A DNA stretch of 13,470 nucleotides from Patescibacteria group bacterium (GTDB lineage Bacteria > Patescibacteriota > Microgenomatia > UBA12405 > JAHJSD01), in NCBI GenBank assembly GCA_018830585.1, contig JAHJSD010000009.1, positions 1-13,470 of the forward strand, in the 5' to 3' direction. Position 1 is the first letter of the stretch, and each line of letters starts with the position of its first letter. A model generated the notes under the pieces. That model was given only the letters and a program-made list of their open reading frames with translations. It was not told where the DNA came from and searched no databases. This document shows positions 1 through 4,915 of this stretch, piece by piece. The position numbers and the translations under genes were made by a program.

Positions 1-34
1 AAAAGTTTAGCAAATATTTAATAATAAATGGTAA

Positions 35-544
35 ATGTTAAGTAAAAGAAAAGGTTTTACTCTAATCGAGCTTTTGGTAGTAATGGCAATTTTGGCTATT
101 TTATCGACGGTTGCTTTCGGTCAGTACCGAATCAGCCAGCTGAAGGCGAGAGATGCCCAAAGGAAGGGAGATATTGGCAATATTGCCCGCGGTTTAGAGA
201 TGTATTATAACGACAATCAAGCCTATCCCTTGTCTGACGCCGCCGGTAGAATGTCGGTGAGCCAGTCAGGATCACTTACCGCTTTAGACTGGGGTTCTGA
301 GTTTGCCACCGACGAGGTAATTTATATGAAGGTTCTTCCCCGGGATCCGACGGCCAGCGGGGGTAATTTGAACTATTGTTATCAAAGTGACGGTGACGGC
401 AGTTATTATAAAATTTTTGTTAAACTGGAAAATGATCAGGATAAAGACTTTGATTTTAACCGGACTCCCGCGGTTGATTATTCCTGCTTGGGGGACTCTG
501 ATTACAACTATGGTATTTCCAGTGTTAATGTTACTGTTGAATGA
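35..544 (+). CDS. Type IV pilin / pseudopilin, tandem paralogue 1
   Basis: 169 residues. The class-III prepilin signal is MLSKRKG followed by FTLIELL, so prepilin peptidase would cut after G7 and the mature protein starts F1 with the conserved E5. A hydrophobic helix of about 20 residues follows. Next comes the KARDAQRKGDI...LEMYYNDNQAYP region (about residues 37-65) that marks GspG-like pilins of CPR bacteria, then a Tyr/Gly/Asp-rich globular end with two Cys (YCYQ and YSCLG). By family it should be a pilus subunit held in the inner membrane before assembly. The start codon lies in an AT-rich AAATGNN repeat with no Shine-Dalgarno site; ATG at 35 is chosen because it gives a normal 7-residue leader. 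It is first of five similar genes, and the next start lies 14 nt past its stop. It could be a major or a minor subunit. Confidence 0.9.
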   Translation: MLSKRKGFTLIELLVVMAILAILSTVAFGQYRISQLKARDAQRKGDIGNIARGLEMYYNDNQAYPLSDAAGRMSVSQSGSLTALDWGSEFATDEVIYMKVLPRDPTASGGNLNYCYQSDGDGSYYKIFVKLENDQDKDFDFNRTPAVDYSCLGDSDYNYGISSVNVTVE

Positions 545-557
545 CGAGGATAGATTT

Positions 558-1094
558 ATGATTCACGATTTACGATTAAAGGAGAAACGGGTAAGCGGTT
601 TTACTCTGATTGAGCTGTTGGTAGTAATTTTTATTATCGGGATTTTGGCGGCAATGCTTTTCCCCAATTTCATGAGCGCCAGAGAAAGAGCCAGGGACGC
701 GACCAGAAAGCATGATTTAACCGCAATCAAAAATGCCCTAAGAATGTATTACAACGATAACCAGGGTTATCCCAACCATAGTGGCGGGATAATTGTTGGT
801 TGTGGTACCAGTCCCAATCCACCTTCTTTATGTGATTGGAATACTCTCTGGCAGAGGAACGGCATTATGTATATGCAGAGAATGCCCTTTGATCCGGTGC
901 CAACAGAGAGCTACTCTTATTGTGTTAACACAACTGACAACAACAGTTTTTTGCTTTGGGCAGACTTGGAAAACCCGGCTGATTTAGATGCAGAAAATTC
1001 AGCCGACCGTTGTGGTGTTACTGACAGCACCGATCCTTGTTTGACCGGGCCGCCAGCTTGCAGCGGGGCTTGTTATTATGTTTGCGGAAGTTAA
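558..1094 (+). CDS. Type IV pilin / pseudopilin, tandem paralogue 2
   Basis: 178 residues from ATG 558. The frame is open back to 387, but that extension lies entirely inside paralogue 1. ATG 558 is preceded by GAGGA (546-550) at 7 nt, the best ribosome site in this array. The leader MIHDLRLKEKRVSG (14 residues) is followed by FTLIELL with E5, then a hydrophobic helix. The RARDATRKHDL...LRMYYNDNQGYP block is very close to paralogue 1. The C-terminal half adds seven Cys (for example CGTS, LCDW, SYCV, DRCG and the CYYVC end), so disulphide stabilisation of an exported domain is likely. The leader DNA (attcacgatttacgatta) is low-complexity, and the signal peptide appears built on that tract. It probably belongs to one transcription unit with its neighbours. 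Confidence 0.9.
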   Translation: MIHDLRLKEKRVSGFTLIELLVVIFIIGILAAMLFPNFMSARERARDATRKHDLTAIKNALRMYYNDNQGYPNHSGGIIVGCGTSPNPPSLCDWNTLWQRNGIMYMQRMPFDPVPTESYSYCVNTTDNNSFLLWADLENPADLDAENSADRCGVTDSTDPCLTGPPACSGACYYVCGS

Positions 1095-1118
1095 AATGTT
1101 AGAGTTTAATTAATAAAG

Positions 1119-1541
1119 ATGAGAAACAAAAAAGCAGGTTTTACCCTTTTTGAACTATTGGTAGTCATTTCTATTATTGGTATTTTAATTTCTCTGGCCA
1201 TGGTCTCTTATACCGGAGCTCAGGTAAAGGCTAGGGATAGTCGGGCTAAGGCAGATATTAAGGCGGTCAGTAATGCTTTTGAGCAATATTATGCTGAAAA
1301 TGAACTTTATAGTACTTGCACTGCCATGGGAAATTCTGGCAGTTGGATTGGCATTTGGGAGCCAAATGATCCTAGAGGAAGAGCTTATGGGGAGACAGAC
1401 TATGCTTTCGTGTTCAATTGTACTGCCGCGGGTTATTGCGTTTGTGCTGATTTAGAACAAAATGCTGGTGGCAACTCTAGTAATAATGCCTGTGCTTGGG
1501 CCAGTGACGGTGGCTTTTTCTGTATTGTTAATCAGCAATAA
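1119..1541 (+). CDS. Type IV pilin / pseudopilin, tandem paralogue 3
   Basis: 140 residues. Leader MRNKKAG, then FTLFELL with E5 and a hydrophobic helix of about 20 residues. The KARDSRAKADI...FEQYYAENELY block corresponds to the ARD/RK/DI...YY block of paralogues 1 and 2, but the usual YP is YS here. The C-terminal half has six Cys (CTA, FNC, YCVC, NACAW, FFCIV), all available for disulphides outside the membrane. Its 5' end (atgagaaacaaaaaag) is identical to that of the next gene, so the pair looks like a duplication. No convincing Shine-Dalgarno site precedes ATG 1119. It is shorter than paralogues 1 and 2 because the loop before the C-terminal strands is reduced. Confidence 0.88.
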   Translation: MRNKKAGFTLFELLVVISIIGILISLAMVSYTGAQVKARDSRAKADIKAVSNAFEQYYAENELYSTCTAMGNSGSWIGIWEPNDPRGRAYGETDYAFVFNCTAAGYCVCADLEQNAGGNSSNNACAWASDGGFFCIVNQQ

Positions 1542-1544
1542 TAA

Positions 1545-1988
1545 ATGAGAAACAAAAAAGGCTTTACTCTGATCGAGCTTTTGGTGGCAGCTTCGATTTT
1601 GGGAGTAATGATGATGGCGGGAATAGTGATTTATCAGGGAGCCAAGAAGGCGGCCCGGGATGCCCGGCGGCGCGAAGACTTGCTTGGTATCACCAAAGGG
1701 ATGGAGCAATATTATGCCATTGCCGGACGTTATCCGGCGGCTTGTCCAGGAGCCGGAACCACTTTCAACGATTCCAACGGCCAGGTTATTTTCGACAGAT
1801 TTCCTGACGATCCTGATCCAATCTTGAATTATAACGGCACTTGTGACAGCAACCGATTTTGTTTCTCCGCTTTACTGGAAAACGTAGGTAAAGGCAACTG
1901 CAGTGCCTGCAGTTGCCCTATAGGCGGTACTTCCTGTTCCCTTTTGACAGCCAACAGCAATTATTTTTGCGTTAAATATTCCCAGTAA
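1545..1988 (+). CDS. Type IV pilin / pseudopilin, tandem paralogue 4
   Basis: 147 residues. Leader MRNKKG (6 residues), then FTLIELL with E5 and a Met/Ala-rich helix. The AARDARRREDL...MEQYYAIAGRYP block is the family signature. The C-terminal half is Cys-rich (eight or more, including CSACSCP and a late FCVKYSQ). The ATG follows the paralogue 3 stop by 3 nt, so translation is probably coupled. Its first 16 nt copy the start of paralogue 3. The stop codon sits in the loop of a perfect 7-bp hairpin (1979-1999), which may mark the end of the first four-gene block. A role as pilus subunit is inferred from family membership; nothing shows whether it is major or minor. Confidence 0.88.
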   Translation: MRNKKGFTLIELLVAASILGVMMMAGIVIYQGAKKAARDARRREDLLGITKGMEQYYAIAGRYPAACPGAGTTFNDSNGQVIFDRFPDDPDPILNYNGTCDSNRFCFSALLENVGKGNCSACSCPIGGTSCSLLTANSNYFCVKYSQ

Positions 1989-1999
1989 CCGTCTGGGAA
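1979..1999 (+). terminator. Hairpin spanning the stop codon of pilin paralogue 4
   Basis: TTCCCAG (1979-1985) pairs perfectly with CTGGGAA (1993-1999) around a 7-nt loop holding the TAA stop. No T-tract follows, so it is not a standard intrinsic terminator. An overlapping alternative pairing exists: CCAGTAACC (1982-1990) with GGTTTACTGG (2007-2016). It could be a weak terminator or an mRNA-stabilising 3' end. Confidence 0.3.
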
Positions 2000-2084
2000 G
2001 CGGAGGGTTTACTGGAGAGTGAAAAGCAAAATATTAAAATAGTAGGTGGCAATGGTAAATATTAAAATTTTATAGATTTGTCAG

Positions 2085-2231
2085 GTCATCCTGATTCGCT
2101 TCTCCGTATCAAATGGTACCGGAAGAGGCGTTTTGGGCGATAGAAAGATCTATCGATTAAAAGGAGCGTGAAAGTACGCTCCGCCGAGCTTGACTCGGCT
2201 TCACTAGATTCTTCGCTATGCTCAGAATGAC
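2085..2231. repeat. Composite palindromic element bounded by GTCATYCTGA inverted ends
   Basis: The ends are GTCATCCTGA (2085-2094) and TCAGAATGAC (2222-2231), complementary at 9 of 10 positions. Inside are four consecutive hairpins: an imperfect CGCTTCTCCG/CGGAAGAGGCG arm (2097-2130), CGATAGA/TCTATCG with a 4-nt loop (2138-2155), GGAGCGT/ACGCTCC with a 6-nt loop (2163-2182), and GCCGAG/CTCGGC with a 5-nt loop (2183-2199). It has no open frame of note and fills most of the 1989-2273 gap. It resembles a small non-autonomous palindromic repeat (MITE- or REP-like). Confidence 0.6.
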
Positions 2232-2250
2232 AAGAGTGTGAAAGTTTAAT

Positions 2251-2285
2251 AAATGTTAAATGACAAATGATAAATGGAAAATGAA
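2251..2285 (+). repeat. Five tandem AAATGNN heptamers covering a pilin start codon
   Basis: Units aaatgtt, aaatgac, aaatgat, aaatgga and aaatgaa lie head to tail. Each carries an ATG, and the 7-nt period rotates the frame. Only the ATG of the fourth unit (2274) opens the pilin frame; those at 2253 and 2281 run into stops at once. Two units of the same kind (26-39) carry the start of the first pilin. Confidence 0.7.
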
Positions 2286-2702
2286 AAAATAAAGAGCGGG
2301 TTTACCCTGATGGAGCTTTTGGTAGCGATCACAATAGTGGTTACTTTGTCGGCGATAGGGATAGTCAGTTACCGGTCAGCCAACCAGAAAGGGCGCGACG
2401 GCAAAAGAAAGTCTGACATCAATCAGGTCAGGGCGGCCTTGGAAATGTACCGGTCGGATGAGGGCCTTTATCCTATCGGCAGTGATTGGACCGCAATGCT
2501 TTCCACTTTAGGATCCGGATATATTAATAATGTTCCATTAGATCCGAGATTCTCAAGTGACGGCTGGGTTTACTACTACAGTTCTTCCGACGGCTACACT
2601 TATGTTGTTTGCGCCCGTTTAGAAAGCGAAACCGGCAGTTGTCTGGGCAATCCTTCCTGCGGGGGCGGAACAACTTGTAATTACCAGTTTAGCAATCCTT
2701 AG
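2274..2702 (+). CDS. Type IV pilin / pseudopilin, tandem paralogue 5
   Basis: 142 residues. Leader MENEKIKSG, then FTLMELL with E5 and a hydrophobic helix. The KGRDGKRKSDI...LEMYRSDEGLYP block matches the other four copies, and a following PLDPRF motif is typical of GspG-like pilins before the C-terminal strands. Cys residues occur only near the end (VVCARL, GSCLG, PSCGG, TTCNY). The ATG is one of five in a heptamer tandem repeat and has no Shine-Dalgarno site. Unlike paralogues 1-4 it stands apart, with gaps of 285 nt before and 216 nt after, both holding palindromic repeats. It may therefore be transcribed separately or have been separated by repeat insertion. Confidence 0.9.
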   Translation: MENEKIKSGFTLMELLVAITIVVTLSAIGIVSYRSANQKGRDGKRKSDINQVRAALEMYRSDEGLYPIGSDWTAMLSTLGSGYINNVPLDPRFSSDGWVYYYSSSDGYTYVVCARLESETGSCLGNPSCGGGTTCNYQFSNP

Positions 2703-2730
2703 GTTCTTTAGAGAGTAAAATTGACTTGCC

Positions 2731-2749
2731 GAACAACGCTTCGTTGTTC
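2731..2749. repeat. Perfect 8-bp hairpin GAACAACG/CGTTGTTC
   Basis: GAACAACG (2731-2738) and CGTTGTTC (2742-2749) pair around a 3-nt loop, 29 nt after the stop of pilin paralogue 5. No T-run follows. A GGGCGATAGA decamer just after it (2752-2761) also occurs in the element at 2085-2231 (2135-2144), which links the two repeat-filled gaps. Confidence 0.5.
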
Positions 2750-2776
2750 TCGGGCGATAGAGGATCCTGAATCCTT

Positions 2777-2819
2777 CCTTCGCTGTCCTTAGCCTTTGGC
2801 GACGGACAGCTACGGAAGG
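2777..2819. repeat. 43-nt structured repeat, copy A
   Basis: It matches 7975-8017 at 42 of 43 positions; the only difference is A2802 against G8000. It folds as nested stems: GCTGTCC/GGACAGC (2782-2788 with 2804-2810) around GCC-TTT-GGC (2792-2800), with CCTTC/GAAGG at the ends. Both copies are intergenic. Confidence 0.75.
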
Positions 2820-2918
2820 GTGCGACAAGTTTAGGATGACGATTAAGTTTAGTTGTTGAACACAGAAAGTTTTTTAAACACCGTTCAGCGCTCTCAATAT
2901 GTATGTAGTTAAATAATA

Positions 2919-3488
2919 ATGACCGAATTTAAGGTAAAGAATGAAGAGTCCGCCCGTCAACCCGCTTCGACCGCTCAGCGAGGCAAGCAGGTGGGTGAAA
3001 AAATAGGTGCGGGTTTTACTCTAATAGAGCTCTTGGTGGTGATTACCATCGTTTCGGTGGCAACCAGCTTGGTTTTGGTCAGCTGGAATAAGTTCAGAGA
3101 GACGAGGGTTTTGGATGCGGCCGGTTTGGAGCTTGTTTCCCGATTAAGGGAGATCAGGTCAAAGGCGATTAACGGAGAAAGGCCGAAAGACTCAAACTGT
3201 CTTTATTTTGATGGATATAAGATTTCTGAAACCGTTGACGGGGATGTTTTAGATGTTTTAGTGGTTCCCTATTGCGTGAATGTTTTAGGCGAGGACATTG
3301 CGGCGATACCATTGGAAACGATTCCGATAAACCCGAAGGTTGACAGGACTTTTTCGGGTTTCCCGATTATGATCCAAAGCGTTTCCGGAACTACCAGCGG
3401 CCAGGGATTTATTGAGTTGACCCTTCACGGCTTAAGCGGCAGATTAACCATTTCCAGTTCCGGGGATGTCAAATGGGAAAGAACTTAG
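2919..3488 (+). CDS. Minor pseudopilin, FimT/GspH-like
   Basis: 189 residues from ATG 2919. G32 followed by FTLIELL with E5 gives the prepilin cut site and helix. After it, RETRVLDAAGLELVSRLREIRSKAINGERPKDS is the GspH/FimT-type stretch that precedes a beta-rich domain with a G-x-F-x-L-T-L-style end (FIELTLHGLSGRLTISSSGDVKW). By family it is a minor pilin of the tip or priming complex. The start is uncertain. ATG 2919 has no ribosome site and gives an unusual 32-residue leader. In-frame GTG 2991 has GAGG at 2979-2982 and gives an 8-residue leader like its neighbours. The gene overlaps the next by 16 nt, and the H-I-J order supports the call. Confidence 0.83.
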   Translation: MTEFKVKNEESARQPASTAQRGKQVGEKIGAGFTLIELLVVITIVSVATSLVLVSWNKFRETRVLDAAGLELVSRLREIRSKAINGERPKDSNCLYFDGYKISETVDGDVLDVLVVPYCVNVLGEDIAAIPLETIPINPKVDRTFSGFPIMIQSVSGTTSGQGFIELTLHGLSGRLTISSSGDVKWERT

Positions 3489-3880
3489 GCCAAACATTGA
3501 TTGAATCTCTTTTCGCCATCAGCATCAGCGCCTTAATTTTGGCCGGGCTGGTTTTCGGGGTAATTTTTTTCAGCCGGGCCTCCCGGTCGGCCAAAGACAG
3601 ATCTTTGGCGGTTAAAATGGTTCAGGAAAAAATGGAGTACCTTAGGTCTATGAAAAAAAATAACCCGATCGGTTTCTGGACCGATGCTGCCGCTGGGGCG
3701 GTAATAACCGAGGACGCCGGTTTGGGCAACCCCGCCGACTACCGGAGAGAGATTGTATTTTCCGGTTACCGGGATGATTTTGCCAATACCAGAAGAGTAA
3801 AGGTTAAGGTTACTGTCAGTTGGAATGACGCCGGCGAGACACGCAGTGTTGACGCGACTACTTATTTTACCGAGCTTTGA
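3473..3880 (+). CDS. Minor pseudopilin, PilV/GspI-like
   Basis: 135 residues. Leader MGKNLG, then Q1 instead of the usual F1, with TLIES keeping E5, and a long hydrophobic helix up to about residue 32. The AVKMVQEKMEYLRSMKK segment (about residues 43-59) is the amphipathic helix of PilV/GspI-type minor pilins ('A..la.eKmE.lr'). A short beta domain ends in VKVTVSWNDAGETRSVDATTYFTEL; this V-x-V-x-W...TY pattern is typical of the family. The start overlaps the upstream gene by 16 nt, with GGGG (3462-3465) 7 nt before the ATG, so coupled translation is likely. As the predicted I subunit it would pair with the neighbouring H- and J-like pilins. Confidence 0.83.
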   Translation: MGKNLGQTLIESLFAISISALILAGLVFGVIFFSRASRSAKDRSLAVKMVQEKMEYLRSMKKNNPIGFWTDAAAGAVITEDAGLGNPADYRREIVFSGYRDDFANTRRVKVKVTVSWNDAGETRSVDATTYFTEL

Positions 3881-3897
3881 TTAGAGTTCTTTTTCCG

Positions 3898-4422
3898 ATG
3901 AAAAAAAGGAATGACTTGCAAAAGGGTTTTAGTATTTTGGAAGTGGTGGTTATGATTGGTATTTTGGGATTAATCGGGGTAATCGCCACCGGAGTTTTTT
4001 TTACCACTCTAAGAAGCAGTACCCGGTCCAGGGTTTCTGAAAATTTAAAGCAAAAAGGAGATTTTGCTTTAAACGTGATCGAAAAAATGGTCCGCGGCGC
4101 TTCTTTTCTGCCTGACTTAAGTGCTAATTGCGACGGCAGTGACAAGAGCAGTATCTCGGTTGTTTCCCGCGACGGTTTTACCACCACTTTCGACTGCAGT
4201 TCAGACAGAATCGCCTCTGTCAGCGCTCAGCAGGAAACGGTGGTTTTACTTGGGGATATTACCCGGATAGATTGCGACCGCTTTGTCAGCTGTGTGATCG
4301 GTTCCGGCGGTTCTCCTGAGGTAATCATTGATTTTACCCTTTACCAGGGAGGCGATCCCGAACTGCCCTATGAAAAATCTTCGATTAACTTCCACACTCA
4401 AGTGACGCCGAGGAATTATTGA
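3898..4422 (+). CDS. Minor pseudopilin, PilW/GspJ-like
   Basis: 174 residues from ATG 3898. A TTG at 3877, overlapping the upstream stop, would add seven residues, but ATG 3898 gives a normal 10-residue leader (MKKRNDLQKG). The mature start is FSILEVVVMIGILG with E5, then a TM helix. The following RSSTRSRVSENLKQKGDFALNVIEKMVRGASFL matches the PilW/GspJ pattern in which a helix leads into 'ala.ieRmiRgA'. Five Cys lie in the beta domain (including NCDG, FDCSS, RIDCDRFVSC). It closes a compact three-gene minor-pilin set; in T2SS and T4P the H/I/J-type subunits form the tip complex that primes assembly. No terminator is evident after the stop. Confidence 0.82.
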   Translation: MKKRNDLQKGFSILEVVVMIGILGLIGVIATGVFFTTLRSSTRSRVSENLKQKGDFALNVIEKMVRGASFLPDLSANCDGSDKSSISVVSRDGFTTTFDCSSDRIASVSAQQETVVLLGDITRIDCDRFVSCVIGSGGSPEVIIDFTLYQGGDPELPYEKSSINFHTQVTPRNY

Positions 4423-4630
4423 GAGGGTTGGTCTCGCGGATAAAACCGAAAAAGATGAGGCTAATAAGTCTCATAGGACCAATGAGGCTAATGGGGTGGA
4501 TCGGGAAAATAGGGGGTTAGTTTTAGCGTTGTTTTTAAATCTTTTTGTTTGAATTTGGGTCGATTCTGCTCCGGCACTTACTCCCCCATCACTTTTTCAG
4601 ATAGAAGTCTCTGAATAGTTTTTAGCGATC

Positions 4631-4662
4631 TTTATACACGAACCAAGAAAACCATGGGTTTA
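4631..4662. repeat. Uninterrupted copy of the sequence split by the 7798-7886 insertion
   Basis: The first 23 nt (4631-4653) are identical to 7777-7799 and the next 9 nt (ATGGGTTTA, 4654-4662) to 7889-7897. Here the two parts are contiguous. The junction lies in a near-palindrome, AAACCATGGGTTT. This copy has the form of an empty target site. Confidence 0.7.
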
Positions 4663-4679
4663 TCTGAACCTGTTTCAAA

Positions 4680-4761
4680 GTCATCGCGAACGAGTGAAGC
4701 GAGTGTGGCGATCTTGTTTTTAAAGATAGATTGCCGCGTCGTTAACACTCCTCACAATGAC
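4680..4761. repeat. GTCATTGCGA-type palindromic element, degenerate
   Basis: Terminal GTCATCGCGA (4680-4689) and TCACAATGAC (4752-4761) are complementary at 8 of 10 positions. An inner pair, GGCGATCT (4707-4714) with AGATTGCC (4728-4735), matches at 7 of 8. The form resembles the GTCATTGCGAG...GCAATC family of palindromic intergenic repeats that I recall from several bacterial phyla. It has no coding content. Confidence 0.55.
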
Positions 4762-4856
4762 GTAAAGGGTTTTGAAACCAGTTGTCTGTGAATACTCTAT
4801 AAGTTTTTATAAATGGTCTTGTGTGTATTTAGTGCGTATTTAAACTTTAGGGGATA

Positions 4857-4874
4857 TTACCCATTTTTGGGTAA
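4857..4874. promoter_or_regulatory. 6-bp inverted repeat next to the -35 box
   Basis: TTACCC (4857-4862) and GGGTAA (4869-4874) pair perfectly around ATTTTT. The repeat ends 3 nt before the TTGACA of the following promoter, so it could be an operator or a chance hairpin. Confidence 0.35.
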
Positions 4875-4877
4875 AAC

Positions 4878-4905
4878 TTGACAAACAGGTAACCTTTGTT
4901 ATAGG
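4878..4905 (+). promoter_or_regulatory. Sigma-70-type promoter for the C39-like gene
   Basis: Perfect TTGACA at 4878-4883, 16-nt spacer, TATAGG at 4900-4905 (4 of 6 to consensus). The alternative TAGGAT (4902-4907) gives an 18-nt spacer. A start about 7 nt downstream would fall within a few bases of ATG 4916, so the mRNA would be nearly leaderless. Confidence 0.5.
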
Positions 4906-4915
4906 ATAAGGCAAC

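Larger units (their letters stand above)
4423..4915. other. Non-coding gap with degenerate repeats and a promoter
   Basis: 493 nt with no supportable gene. In order it holds a G-tract segment (4493-4516) resembling the array in the next gene, a weak TTCAGA/TCTGAA hairpin followed by TAGTTTTTAG (4596-4625), a 32-nt sequence (4631-4662) that recurs split at 7777-7897, an inverted-repeat element (4680-4761), a TTACCC/GGGTAA hairpin and a promoter next to the following gene. Confidence 0.6.

Noticed and set aside
387..557. Upstream extension of pilin paralogue 2
   Set aside because: It lies wholly inside paralogue 1 in another frame, and the prepilin leader plus GAGGA site place the start at 558.
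2085..2840. CRISPR array or tandem repeat array
   Set aside because: The hairpins and repeats differ in sequence, have no regular spacers and no cas genes nearby.
4596..4625. TTCAGA/TCTGAA hairpin plus TAGTTTTTAG as a terminator for the minor-pilin operon
   Set aside because: The stem is short and AT-rich, with an 8-nt loop and an interrupted T-run, too weak to call.
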